This document shows positions 7,413 through 16,335 of a stretch of DNA of 64,000 nucleotides, one piece after another. Both the position numbers and the translations under genes were made by a program. The stretch comes from Desulfospira joergensenii DSM 10085 (GTDB lineage Bacteria; Desulfobacterota; Desulfobacteria; Desulfobacterales; Desulfobacteraceae): assembly GCF_000420085.1 (NCBI RefSeq), contig NZ_ATUG01000003.1, forward strand, positions 992,001 through 1,056,000, written 5' to 3'. How positions within the stretch are numbered: the first letter of the stretch is position 1; each line of letters begins with the position of its first letter. The notes below the pieces were generated by a model that saw only the letters and a program-made list of their open reading frames with translations, was not told the origin of the DNA and ran no database searches.

Positions 7413-8393
7413 ATGTTTGTTCTCGGACTTCAGGGCAGTCCCCGGAAAAAGGGAAATACCCATGACCTGCTCTCCATATTTATGGAAGAGGCTGAAAAAC
7501 AGGGGGCCCTCACCCAGACCCTCCTGGCCCGGGAGCTGGATATCCAGCCCTGCAAAGAACTCATCGTCTGTGAAAAAAAAGGGTTCTGCCCCATAAGGGA
7601 CGAAATGGAACCAAAGGTTTACCCCCTTCTCAAAAGGGCGGACATCATTGTCCTGGCATCCCCTGTTTTTTTCTATAATGTACCGGCACAACTCAAGGCC
7701 CTGATCGACCGGTGCCAGATGTTCTGGGGCCGGAAATACAGGCTGGAGCTCAAAGAGCCCAACGCAAAAAACCGCCAGGGGATCCTCCTGTCCTGCGGAG
7801 GGTCCGGCGGTAAAAAACTCTTTGACGGCCTGGAACTGACCGCCAAGATCTTCTTTGATGCCCTGTCCGTAAAGTACAAAGGAGGCCTGACCTACCGGCA
7901 CATTGAATCCCCCGGACAGATGGCGGCCTATCCCAACCTTAGGGAGGATGTCAAAGAAAAGGTCAAAGAACTTTTCCACCCTTTTCTCTCCGGAAAAAAA
8001 ATTCTGTTTATATCCCGGGAGGATGCCTGCCTGGGTCAAATGGCGGCCGCCTTTTTCAGGTTCCATAGTCCGGGCGGACACAGGGTTTTTTCGGCGGGTC
8101 TTGAGCCTGCTCTGGAATTGCTGCCCCAGACTCTCAAGGCAATGGAGGAAAAATCTCTGGACCTGAAATATCTGAAACCCTTTTCCCTTGATGCGCTTTT
8201 GTCAAACCAGGAATTTGATCTGATTGTATATCTAAACAAAGCCCGGGAACACCCTAAAATAAAGGGCCGGCAATCCATTGTCTGGGAAATAAACAGGCCC
8301 CGGGTCATGTCTGATAATGACCTGAAAAAGATCAGGGACGATCTGGAAGCCAGGGTGAGGGCCTTGATAGAGAGCCTGCCCTCCTCCACCTAA
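7413..8393 (+). CDS. NADPH-dependent FMN reductase fused to an inactive low-MW phosphatase-like domain
   Basis: Residues 1-190 are an NADPH-dependent FMN reductase/iron-sulfur-flavoprotein type domain: LGLQGSPRKKGNTHDLL binds FMN phosphate and ADIIVLASPVFFYNVPAQLK forms the isoalloxazine side. A short cysteine pattern (C48, C53, C59) lies where Fe-S flavoproteins carry their cluster ligands, but the spacing is not canonical. Residues 195-326 look like a low-molecular-weight tyrosine phosphatase/arsenate reductase fold. However, the CX5R loop has become S201-REDAC-L207, so both the nucleophile and the arginine are missing. The usual late Asp-Pro acid is also replaced (NRPRVMSD). The second domain is therefore probably a binding or regulatory module. 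This fusion is unusual. Confidence 0.75.
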   Translation: MFVLGLQGSPRKKGNTHDLLSIFMEEAEKQGALTQTLLARELDIQPCKELIVCEKKGFCPIRDEMEPKVYPLLKRADIIVLASPVFFYNVPAQLKALIDRCQMFWGRKYRLELKEPNAKNRQGILLSCGGSGGKKLFDGLELTAKIFFDALSVKYKGGLTYRHIESPGQMAAYPNLREDVKEKVKELFHPFLSGKKILFISREDACLGQMAAAFFRFHSPGGHRVFSAGLEPALELLPQTLKAMEEKSLDLKYLKPFSLDALLSNQEFDLIVYLNKAREHPKIKGRQSIVWEINRPRVMSDNDLKKIRDDLEARVRALIESLPSST

Positions 8394-8680
8394 CAGCCCT
8401 CTTCTGACGTTTGTCCTTTCCCGGAAAACGGCGTTTTCTAATTTTCGCCGCACCTTAAGGCATGACGGCGATCTCCCCCTGATTGATCCTTTAAAATTTG
8501 AGGGACAGGTTGACAATGGGATTCGAGTTCAATTATGATGCCCGTGATCAGGGAGTATAAGACATCCTTCCTTGACGACCCACGGCACATGCAGACCAGA
8601 CGACAAATGAAATTCGCAGCAAATTGCATAACACCTGTTAGGGAGTTGACGGCTCTTTTTTTAACCACATGGACCCATAG

Positions 8681-10357
8681 ATGAACATCAAAACCATTTT
8701 TTTCTCCACCCTTTTCATCGTATCCATTCTATGTGGTTTTATGGTTGCCGCTCACCAGAGGCATATACTTGGAAATGCCCAAAAAAAACTGGAGCAGCAT
8801 GCCCGGATCATCGCCAGTGCCCTGTGGAAATATGAGACCGAAGACCCCCTTGCCTATCTCGGCCTGGCAGCCGAATCAAACCATTACCGGCGGATCGCGG
8901 TCATGGATGATGTAAAAAATGAATTTATTTCCGTTACAGGGCCTTTACCGGGTAAAACAGAAAGGCTTTTCATCGATCTGGGCCTGATCCCTGTCAAGCG
9001 GCTGACGACCCCGGTCATTTACGAAAATACCAATATCGGTGAAATCCGGGTCCAATGGTATAACCGGGCCGTTTATAGTTACTTGTATGCCTCTTTCTGC
9101 CTTGCCCTGACATTTTGTCTTCTCTGGTTTTTTCTCAGCCTTGCCCGGGCAAAAAAGACCCTTAAAGCAAGGGTGATAGAACGGACGGCCGAACTGGACA
9201 ACCTTCAAAAATACCTGGCCAGCATCATCAATTCAATGCCGTCGCTTCTCATCGGGGTGGATGAGGACCATCGGGTGACCCACTGGAACAATACCACGGA
9301 AAAAGAAACGGGAATCCCTTCTGAAAAGGCCCAGGGCAGACATCTTTCCCGGGTATTTCCAAGGATGTCCGAGGACCTGGGAAAAATCGCCCACAGCATA
9401 CAGAACCATGAAATCAGTCTTGAACGGAATAAGCCCCGCCAGTCGGAAGCCGGGACCTGTTACGATGACGTCACCATCTTTCCTCTGACCGGCGACTGCC
9501 ATAAGGGTGCGGTGATCCGCATCGACGATGCCACCCCCAGGGTAAGAATGGAAGAGATGATGATCCAGAGTGAAAAGATGCTCTCCGTGGGAGGGCTGGC
9601 AGCGGGCATGGCCCATGAAATCAACAATCCTCTGGCCGGCATGATGCAGACTGCGGACGTTATGCGAAACCGCCTGACCATGACCTCCGGCATTGCTGCC
9701 AATGAAAAAGCCGCCCTCAGGGCCGGAACCACCATGGAGGCCATCCAGAAGTTTATGGAGGACAGGGGGATCCTTCGCATGGTATCCACCATCAACGAGT
9801 CAGGCAGGCGCGTGGCCGCCATCGTGGAAAACATGCTCAGCTTTGCCAGAAAATCAAATGCAGGAACCGTTTCCCAGAACCTCAGGGAGCTGGTTGACAA
9901 GACTCTGGATCTGGCCGCCACGGATTATGATCTGAAAAAGCAGTATGATTTTAAGCGGATTGAGATCCAGAAAGAGTATGATTCCCAAATTCCAGACGTG
10001 ATCTGTGAAAGTTCCAAAATCCAGCAGGTTCTGCTCAATATCCTGCGCAACGGGGCACAGGCCATGCAGGGCTCCGGGACAGCACACCCCTGTTTTTTCA
10101 TCCGCATCTTTGCAGGACAGGACAGGGACAAGGTCTGTGTGGAAATCGGGGACAATGGGCCGGGCATGGACGAGAAGACCCGGAAACGGGTGTTTGAACC
10201 CTTTTTTACTACCAAGCCTGCCGGAGAAGGAACCGGACTGGGCTTGAGCGTCTCCTATTTTATCGTTACGGAAACCCATAGGGGGACATTGTCCGTAGAA
10301 TCCAGACCGGGCAAAGGTGCCAGATTCACCATGTGCCTTCCCGTCAGGCCGGTCTGA
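8681..10357 (+). CDS. Membrane sensor histidine kinase with PAS domain
   Basis: This 558-residue kinase has one transmembrane helix at about 5-24, an extracytoplasmic region to about 125 and a second helix at about 128-153. A linker coiled coil and a PAS domain follow (about 178-295, SIINSMPSLLIGVDEDHRVT). The dimerisation/phosphoacceptor domain has H312 in AGMAHEINNPLAG. The ATPase domain shows an N-box (LLNILRNGAQAM), G1 (DNGPGMDEKTR) and G2 (GEGTGLGLSVSYF). About 65 residues separate the H-box from the conserved NMLSFARKS. No response regulator gene is adjacent. The kinase core is strikingly similar to that of the kinase at 58500-60518. Confidence 0.92.
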   Translation: MNIKTIFFSTLFIVSILCGFMVAAHQRHILGNAQKKLEQHARIIASALWKYETEDPLAYLGLAAESNHYRRIAVMDDVKNEFISVTGPLPGKTERLFIDLGLIPVKRLTTPVIYENTNIGEIRVQWYNRAVYSYLYASFCLALTFCLLWFFLSLARAKKTLKARVIERTAELDNLQKYLASIINSMPSLLIGVDEDHRVTHWNNTTEKETGIPSEKAQGRHLSRVFPRMSEDLGKIAHSIQNHEISLERNKPRQSEAGTCYDDVTIFPLTGDCHKGAVIRIDDATPRVRMEEMMIQSEKMLSVGGLAAGMAHEINNPLAGMMQTADVMRNRLTMTSGIAANEKAALRAGTTMEAIQKFMEDRGILRMVSTINESGRRVAAIVENMLSFARKSNAGTVSQNLRELVDKTLDLAATDYDLKKQYDFKRIEIQKEYDSQIPDVICESSKIQQVLLNILRNGAQAMQGSGTAHPCFFIRIFAGQDRDKVCVEIGDNGPGMDEKTRKRVFEPFFTTKPAGEGTGLGLSVSYFIVTETHRGTLSVESRPGKGARFTMCLPVRPV

Positions 10358-10362
10358 TCCCT

Positions 10363-11352
10363 TTATTCGATCTTCTTTCCGGCGGTCTGTTCAATGCAGT
10401 CAATGATCCACTGAGCCACGGCTTTTTGTGCCCTTGAACCGATCTCTTTTCGGACAGAACCCATGTCCAGCTCAGCCCGGGCCATGGTTTTATGCCCCCC
10501 GGCAGAACCAAAGGCGGCAAAGGCCTCCTTGGCCGTATTGCCCGCCCCTTTTCTCAGCCCGTCATTCCGGATCACGATGACCAGTTTTTTATCAAGAACT
10601 CCCGATACAATGCTCCAGTTGACCCGGGCAAGGGTCAGGAAGAAATCCGCCGTGATCACCAGCTCATCGGGCTGGGTAATCCTGCCGGCATGGAAAAAGG
10701 CCCGGTTCTTTAAGATTTTCCGGTGCTTGATGGCATGGCCCAGAAAATCAAGATCTTCCTGGGTCATCAGGGCTCTTTCCACTTTGGTGACGATGTTGTT
10801 GTCGGCAAATTGATACAGGTATTGAAAGGCCTTGATATCCCGGATTCCGGCCTGGCGGGTAAAATTGGAAGTATCGGTCTTGATGCCCAGCATCAATGCA
10901 GCGGCCAGTTTGGAAGAGGGTTTGATCTTCTTTGCCTTTAGATATTCCGTCAACATGGTGGAGCAGGCACCGTAACCGGGCCGGATATCCACGTACTCTG
11001 CCTGATCCGCGCTTACGGGGTGGTGGTCGATGATGGCATGGAACGGAAAGCCGCTGAAGCTCTCGTGGTGATCGGGCTGGGAATCCACGATCACAAAGAT
11101 ATGAAAGTCCTCTTTATTTATCTCGTCCAGGGTTTTGAGCCCGGGTTCGGTCAGATCGATCATGGCAAGGTTGTCCGGACGGGTGATCTTGTTGAAATGG
11201 ACGATGACCACCTCGTGGACCTTTCTCCAGAGCAGGCGTTTGACGGCCATGGCACTGGCAATGGCATCGGGATCGGCATTGATGACCACCAGCACCTTTG
11301 AGCTGCCGGTAAACAGGCTGAAAAACCGCTTTAATTTTTCCCTGGTGTTCAT
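10363..11352 (-). CDS. DHH/DHHA1 phosphoesterase (NrnA/pAp-phosphatase-like)
   Basis: The 329-residue protein carries the DHH family motifs in order: NADPDAIASAMA (motif I), IVDSQPDHH (motif II) and AIIDHHPVS (motif III). A DHHA1 domain ending SAGGHKTMARAEL follows. Such enzymes are Mn-dependent and degrade short oligoribonucleotides, cyclic dinucleotide products or 3'-phosphoadenosine 5'-phosphate. pAp cleavage would be relevant in sulfur metabolism, but the substrate cannot be decided here. It is the last gene of a three-gene minus-strand operon and converges on the histidine kinase with only five bases between stops. Confidence 0.88.
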   Translation of the reverse strand: MNTREKLKRFFSLFTGSSKVLVVINADPDAIASAMAVKRLLWRKVHEVVIVHFNKITRPDNLAMIDLTEPGLKTLDEINKEDFHIFVIVDSQPDHHESFSGFPFHAIIDHHPVSADQAEYVDIRPGYGACSTMLTEYLKAKKIKPSSKLAAALMLGIKTDTSNFTRQAGIRDIKAFQYLYQFADNNIVTKVERALMTQEDLDFLGHAIKHRKILKNRAFFHAGRITQPDELVITADFFLTLARVNWSIVSGVLDKKLVIVIRNDGLRKGAGNTAKEAFAAFGSAGGHKTMARAELDMGSVRKEIGSRAQKAVAQWIIDCIEQTAGKKIE

Positions 11353-11362
11353 TTTATCTCCT

Positions 11363-12457
11363 TTAAAACCTTCCCTCGTTTCTGGAAAAAAACAAGGTCA
11401 AAGTAATAAAAGAATATCCCATCAGGGCCAAAACCGCAAACCAGCCGTAAAAGACGCCCAGGGGAGCCAGGACCACGGCGGTGAGCCAGTGAATTCCAAT
11501 GACCGTTGGGGAGTGCAGCTTTATGGGGAAATCCTCAAACCGGCAGATCACGGAGAGACCGCAGAGGTTCCAGCCGTAAAGGGACGCAAACACGTGCATG
11601 TGAAGCAGCCATTTTGTTTTCCCGGGGTCATAGTCCTGGGACATCTGCAGGAAGATATAGGCGATCCCGGTAAGGGCGGTAAAAATTAAAAATCCGATAC
11701 CCGAAGTCAGGAAGAGCTTCTGCTGGATTTGCTCCGCATTTTTGTAATAGAGGAAGAACACGGTGACCACGGCCAGAAAAAGAGCCGTGGTCACAAAAAT
11801 CTGGGGAACAAACTTTTCAAAAAGGATAAACAGAAAAAAGATGATCACCCCCAGGGTGATGGTCCAGAAACAGAGCTCCATGACAGCCTTCATGGAAGAG
11901 TTCTCCATCCCGGCCAGCATGGCAAAAACAAGGGACAGGGTGATCAGGGAGAGGGGAAAGGAGAATCCCAGGAAAAATGTGTCCAGGGTAAGCTTTGCCA
12001 TGGTCACGAGCTGAAAGTACTCGTTGTTGAGAATCACCAGTCCGGCAATGACCAGACCACAGGAAAGACAGAGTAATGAGGCCTGGTGGAATTTCCTGGA
12101 TACGGATTCCCCTGGACTGAAAAACTGAAAAGGGATAAGGGAAAAACTCTGGACCCTCACCTTTTCCACCAGGATGAAGAGCAGGACCGTCACGGCCAGG
12201 GTAATGGGATATACCTTAAAAAAGGCTGAAAAGGCATAGATTAAGGATCCCAGAAAAAAGAATTTAACGGTTTTAGAGACCCGGCGTCGGCCCTGGGTAT
12301 AATAGAGAAGAATGGACCCGCCGGTGCACAGGTTGAAAAGAAAAATGTGAAGCCTTTCAAAATTATACTTTTCAATCGGGAAATAAATCTGAATAAACCC
12401 GAAAAAGAGTGCGGTGATCATCAGCGTGGAAAAAACAAGTTTCAATTTAACGTTCAT
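11363..12457 (-). CDS. Polytopic membrane protein with intramembrane histidines, unknown function
   Basis: This 364-residue protein has about ten to eleven hydrophobic segments and almost no soluble part. A conserved-looking motif WLLHMHVFASLYGW with paired histidines sits at the edge of a helix around residue 285, and further histidines occur in other helices (LHSPTVIGIHWL). The pattern recalls haem- or copper-binding membrane proteins such as NnrS or oxidase subunit I relatives, but I cannot assign it to either. It lies between the epimerase fusion and the DHH phosphoesterase with gaps of 23 and 10 bases, so the three are co-transcribed. Confidence 0.7.
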   Translation of the reverse strand: MNVKLKLVFSTLMITALFFGFIQIYFPIEKYNFERLHIFLFNLCTGGSILLYYTQGRRRVSKTVKFFFLGSLIYAFSAFFKVYPITLAVTVLLFILVEKVRVQSFSLIPFQFFSPGESVSRKFHQASLLCLSCGLVIAGLVILNNEYFQLVTMAKLTLDTFFLGFSFPLSLITLSLVFAMLAGMENSSMKAVMELCFWTITLGVIIFFLFILFEKFVPQIFVTTALFLAVVTVFFLYYKNAEQIQQKLFLTSGIGFLIFTALTGIAYIFLQMSQDYDPGKTKWLLHMHVFASLYGWNLCGLSVICRFEDFPIKLHSPTVIGIHWLTAVVLAPLGVFYGWFAVLALMGYSFITLTLFFSRNEGRF

Positions 12458-12480
12458 GACGAATTATTCCCCAATTAAGT

Positions 12481-13872
12481 TCATCTGCCAAGCATGTCCC
12501 TCAATGCCGGTTCAAGTGTCTCGTGCTGGAAGGAGAAACCCGAATCCAGCAGTTTGCCGGGCATGACTCGGGTGCTTGCCATGAGAGTCTCCTTTCCCAT
12601 TTCCCCCCAGAAAAGCCTGACCAGAAATCCGGGCAGGGTAAAGACTAATTTTTTATGGAATACACTGGCCAGGGTGCGGGAAAACTCCCGGTTTGTCACC
12701 GGATTGGGGGCCGTGAGGTTGACCTGTCCGTTGATCACTCCGTTCTCCAGAATGTGAAGGATGGCCGAAAGGGTATCCTCCATACTGATCCAGCTCATAT
12801 ACTGGCTGCCCCGGCCAAACTTTACCCCCAATCCCAGCCTGAAAGGCAGTTCCATCTTAGCCAGGGCTCCTCCGGCCGGAGTCAGCACCACTCCGATTCT
12901 CAGCAGGACCGTCCGGATGCCGGCATTCCTGGCCTCGGAGGATGCATCTTCCCACTGGCTGCAGACGGCAGAGATAAAGCACTCCCCTTCCGTATCTTCT
13001 TCTTCGATCAACCTGTCTCCTGAATCTCCGTAAAATCCAATGGCCGAAGAAGAGATAAACACTTCGGGTTTGGTATCCAGACCACTGATCTTGGATGCCA
13101 GCAGCCGGGTGGACAACACCCGGGAATCAATGATCTTTTTCTTGTATTCCGGGGTCCACCGTCCCCTTGAAATATCGAGCCCGTTTAAGTTGATGACCGC
13201 ATCAAAAGGGCCTGTCTTTCCAAGATCCAGGATACCTGCGGACGGGTCCCAGAAGAGTTCATCTCCGGAAAGATCCCGGGTCTTGCGCACCAGCCGGATG
13301 ACTTCATGGCCGCAGGTCCGCAAAAAGGGAACCAGAATGCTGCCGATGGTCCCGCTGGCTCCTGAAACCAGGATTCTTTTTTTAGATCCCTTATCTGCAT
13401 GATTTTCAAGGTCATGTTTCAATACCCTGTGCCGGTAGGAGAACATCCTGTCCAGTTCCTTTTCCGCAAACCGGTAAAAAGGCCGGCTCAACCAGCCCAG
13501 GGGAAGTTTGAATTTTACCTCATCTTCCATGACAGTGGAATTTCCCGGCTGGGGAAGGAACCTATGGGTATGCTCCCAAAGGGCAAAGGGTCCCCGGGTC
13601 TGGCAATCCCTGAACATCCTGTTTTTCTCCCAGACAATGTGCTCGGCTTCCCAGGCCATGGGGATCTTGAATACCTTGATCCGGAACAGAACTTTCACGC
13701 CTTTGTCAATGCCTATTCCGGATCGGGATATCATCTTCAAAGGCGCCCAGGGCGGGGTCAGCCTCAAGATAGCCCCGTTTCTGGCATGCCAGGCAAAGGC
13801 GGCCTCCACCGGAACATTGATCCGGGTTCTTTTGGTATAAATCCGGGGTTTCATATTTAATAAAGTGTTCAT
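12481..13872 (-). CDS. SRPBCC domain fused to TIGR01777-type epimerase
   Basis: Residues about 10-160 form a START/SRPBCC-like ligand-binding domain (INVPVEAAFAWHARNGAILR). Residues about 168-463 form an NAD(P)-dependent extended SDR of the TIGR01777/SDR39U1 type with the Rossmann motif VSGASGTIGSILVPFL and typical SSAIGFYGDSGD and MSWISMEDTLSAI stretches. This fusion is known in the family; the physiological substrate is not. It is the first gene of the minus-strand operon and lies divergently from the rubredoxin-FprA operon. An AAGGTG ribosome site precedes the ATG; a second ATG six codons later is possible. Confidence 0.85.
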   Translation of the reverse strand: MNTLLNMKPRIYTKRTRINVPVEAAFAWHARNGAILRLTPPWAPLKMISRSGIGIDKGVKVLFRIKVFKIPMAWEAEHIVWEKNRMFRDCQTRGPFALWEHTHRFLPQPGNSTVMEDEVKFKLPLGWLSRPFYRFAEKELDRMFSYRHRVLKHDLENHADKGSKKRILVSGASGTIGSILVPFLRTCGHEVIRLVRKTRDLSGDELFWDPSAGILDLGKTGPFDAVINLNGLDISRGRWTPEYKKKIIDSRVLSTRLLASKISGLDTKPEVFISSSAIGFYGDSGDRLIEEEDTEGECFISAVCSQWEDASSEARNAGIRTVLLRIGVVLTPAGGALAKMELPFRLGLGVKFGRGSQYMSWISMEDTLSAILHILENGVINGQVNLTAPNPVTNREFSRTLASVFHKKLVFTLPGFLVRLFWGEMGKETLMASTRVMPGKLLDSGFSFQHETLEPALRDMLGR

Positions 13873-13947
13873 TGATTTTGCGCACCTTATACTATAAAAC
13901 CAATATCCAGGTAAATTAGATTTTTATAAACATGATCATGGAGTTCG

Positions 13948-13963
13948 AGGCATGCTCTTTGCA
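13948..13963 (+). promoter_or_regulatory. Sigma54 promoter of the rubredoxin-FprA operon
   Basis: AGGCATG-CTCT-TTGCA matches the -24/-12 pattern, with GG (13949-13950) and GC (13961-13962) ten bases apart. It is 100 bases before the rubredoxin start. A CATGATCATG palindrome at 13931-13940 lies just upstream. No TGTCTC-type box was found near this promoter. Confidence 0.75.
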
Positions 13964-14062
13964 TTACTTTGGCAGCAATTCAAACATTTTCTGCCCCCAA
14001 CAGGAGCAGGAAGACAATTGGAGCATCAAGATTTTAAATCCTTAAGATTAGGAGGAAAATAG

Positions 14063-14221
14063 ATGGAAAAATATGAATGCGTTTGCGGATATGTATATGA
14101 CCCGGCAGCCGGTGACCCTGACAACGGTATTGATCCCGGCACATCCTTTGCCGACCTTCCCGAAGACTGGGTATGCCCCCTCTGCGGCGCCAGCAAGGAT
14201 AATTTTACCCAGTTGGATTAA
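14063..14221 (+). CDS. Rubredoxin with an atypical CxC first ligand pair
   Basis: The 52-residue rubredoxin has a strong ribosome site (TTAGGAGGAAAA). The second knuckle is standard (WVCPLCGASK). The first reads YECVCGYVYDP, that is C6-V-C8 rather than C-x2-C, a one-residue deletion relative to the rubredoxin at 5482. The iron site should still have four cysteines but with a changed loop, which may shift its potential or partner choice. It is followed 30 bases later by the FprA flavodiiron protein, for which rubredoxin is the established electron donor. Confidence 0.92.
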   Translation: MEKYECVCGYVYDPAAGDPDNGIDPGTSFADLPEDWVCPLCGASKDNFTQLD

Positions 14222-14251
14222 ACCCTGACCAATCAAAGGAGATTGTCAACC

Positions 14252-15448
14252 ATGTACAAGCCCATTGAAATCGCTGAGGGGATATACTCTGTGGGATGCC
14301 GGGACTGGGATATTCGAGACTTTCACGGCTATTCCACCTATGAGGGGACGACCTATAATGCATTTCTCGTGCTGGGAGAAAAAAACATCCTCATTGACAC
14401 GGTAAAAGAGAAATTTGCGGATGAACTGCTCTCCAATATCAGCAGAGTCATTGATCCCAAAAAAATCGACATTGTGATCAGCAATCACACGGAAATGGAC
14501 CACTCGGGCGGAATCCCCAAGGTGATGCATAAAATCGGTGCGGAAAAACCCATCTACTGTTCCAAGATGGGGGGAAAAAACCTGAAAAGCCATTTTAACA
14601 AAGATTTTAATTTCCAGGTGGTCGGATCCGGAGATGAGCTTGCCATCGGAAACCGAACCTTTTCCTTTCTGGAAACCCGGATGCTCCACTGGCCCGATTC
14701 CATGTTCACCTACTTAAAGGAAGAGGCCATTCTTTTCTCCAGTGATGCCTTTGGACAGCACTACGCCGGGGATATGTTTTTTGATGATGAAATCGGGGAT
14801 GAGATCATTCCCCATGCCAGGAAATACTATGCCAACATCCTGCTTCACTTTTCCCAGCGGGTCCAGGCCCTGCTAAAGGATGTGACCGCCATGGGCCTTA
14901 AAATCGATATGATCTGCCCGGACCACGGGATTATCTGGCGGGACAACCCCTCCAAGATCATTGAGGCTTACGACAAATGGTCCCGGCAGGAGCCATCCAA
15001 GAAAGCCGTGGTCATCTTTGACACCATGTGGGAGAGCACGGCCAAGATGGCCCGGGCCATTACCAGCGGGATTGAATCCGAAGATGTCAACGTCAGGCTC
15101 ATGAACACCAGAAAATGGCATAGAAGCGATATCATGACCGAAATCATAGATGCCGGGGCCATTGCCGTGGGATCCCCCACCCTTAACAATAACATTTTTC
15201 CGGTGATTGCGGATGTTATGACCTATATCAAGGGGCTGAAACCCCAAAACAAGATCGCAGCCGCATTCGGGTCCTACGGATGGAGCGGAGAAGCGGTAAA
15301 GATCCTGAACAAAGAGTTCAAGGAAATGGAAATGGAAATCGTTGACAAGGGAATCCGGGTTCAATATGTTCCCGAAGAAGATGACCTGAACGCCTGTTTC
15401 GACCTGGGAGTGAAACTGGCCAAGACCTTAAAAGAAAGACTGGTTTAA
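14252..15448 (+). CDS. fprA: FprA-type flavodiiron protein (rubredoxin:oxygen/NO oxidoreductase)
   Basis: This 398-residue type A flavodiiron protein has an N-terminal metallo-beta-lactamase-like domain with the diiron ligands H79-x-E81-x-D83-H84 (SNHTEMDHSGG), then RMLHWPDS, SSDAFGQH and CPDHGIIW. A C-terminal flavodoxin domain (about 255-398) contains VVIFDTMWESTAKMA as the FMN loop. The enzyme reduces O2 to water and/or NO to N2O with electrons from rubredoxin. The ATG at 14252 was chosen for its AAAGGAG site at good spacing over a TTG at 14243. The operon order rubredoxin, fprA, rubrerythrin-like is a classic anaerobe oxygen-defence set. Confidence 0.95.
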   Translation: MYKPIEIAEGIYSVGCRDWDIRDFHGYSTYEGTTYNAFLVLGEKNILIDTVKEKFADELLSNISRVIDPKKIDIVISNHTEMDHSGGIPKVMHKIGAEKPIYCSKMGGKNLKSHFNKDFNFQVVGSGDELAIGNRTFSFLETRMLHWPDSMFTYLKEEAILFSSDAFGQHYAGDMFFDDEIGDEIIPHARKYYANILLHFSQRVQALLKDVTAMGLKIDMICPDHGIIWRDNPSKIIEAYDKWSRQEPSKKAVVIFDTMWESTAKMARAITSGIESEDVNVRLMNTRKWHRSDIMTEIIDAGAIAVGSPTLNNNIFPVIADVMTYIKGLKPQNKIAAAFGSYGWSGEAVKILNKEFKEMEMEIVDKGIRVQYVPEEDDLNACFDLGVKLAKTLKERLV

Positions 15449-15471
15449 TCCAATACAAAGGGGGAAAAAGC

Positions 15472-15948
15472 ATGCCCAATGAATTTAATGCAGACGATAT
15501 TTTTGAAATTGCCGTTAAAATAGAGCAGAACGGAGCCGCCTTTTACAGAGATGCTGCCCAGCGGGTGGAAGGCCAGGAGAATAAGAATTTTCTCCAGGAC
15601 CTTGCCAGGATGGAAGATGAACACGAAAAGATTTTTGCAGACATGAAAGTCAGCCTGGGCCGGGATGAAAGTTTCTCCACCACCTTTGATCCGGAAGATG
15701 AAAACGCCCTCTACCTCAAGGCCCTTGCAGATACCCGGGTTTTTTTCGGAAAGGAGACCCCGGCAGCAGACTTCAAAGGCATTCTGGGATCTGCCATCCA
15801 GACGGAAAAAGATTCCATTGCATTCTACTTGGGAATGAAGGAACTGGTTCCGGTCAAACTCGGCCGATCAAGGCTTGATGATATTATCAAGGAAGAAATG
15901 AGCCATATCCGGCTTCTTGCCGGAGCGCTTTCCCGCCTTAACCAATAG
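15472..15948 (+). CDS. Rubrerythrin-like ferritin-fold protein (no rubredoxin domain)
   Basis: The 158-residue four-helix protein has two half-motifs of a diiron site: KIEQNGAAFYRDAA with EDEH in the first pair of helices, then TEKDSIAFYLGMKE with EEMSH in the second. There is no C-terminal rubredoxin domain, so electrons would come from a separate rubredoxin, available two genes upstream. Rubrerythrin-family proteins reduce hydrogen peroxide. It follows fprA by 23 bases with a GGGGGAAAA ribosome site and is probably the last gene of the operon. Confidence 0.85.
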   Translation: MPNEFNADDIFEIAVKIEQNGAAFYRDAAQRVEGQENKNFLQDLARMEDEHEKIFADMKVSLGRDESFSTTFDPEDENALYLKALADTRVFFGKETPAADFKGILGSAIQTEKDSIAFYLGMKELVPVKLGRSRLDDIIKEEMSHIRLLAGALSRLNQ

Positions 15949-16241
15949 CCTGACCGCCCCTGCTGATAAAAAATCCGACCAGTGGGGGTGGTTTCCCCAT
16001 TCCTTATTTTGTCCGCCTCCTTTGGATGCTTTAAAAATTGAAGCCATCTGGTAATAGATTTCGTCCGGAGATTTCAACGCAAAATAGGAATAGGACCTCT
16101 GAATCTTTTTTTCTTTTTTTTTGACCCTGTGTTCAGACATTTTTCCATTTCCTGTACTTGGAGATCTGAGATCCTTTGGATTTACAGATCCGATTGCAGA
16201 CTCCTTTTCTGGTTTCCTTTAATGGATACCGACCTTTTTCC

Positions 16242-16263
16242 AACCCAAACCCATGTTTGGGTT
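16242..16263. repeat. 9-bp perfect inverted repeat
   Basis: AACCCAAAC-CCAT-GTTTGGGTT forms a hairpin with a 4-base loop. No T-run follows on either strand. It may be a remnant of mobile DNA or an operator. Confidence 0.4.
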
Positions 16264-16335
16264 AAAAATCAAAAAGCAAACATCATACCACTGGCTGAAA
16301 TTTCGCCGTCTCCTTAAAAATCGCTTTCTTTATTT

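Noticed and set aside
8394..8680. Small gene in the gap before the first histidine kinase
   Set aside because: Short frames exist but lack ribosome sites and protein-like composition; only a weak CGGCG/CGCCG stem near 8430-8452 was noted.
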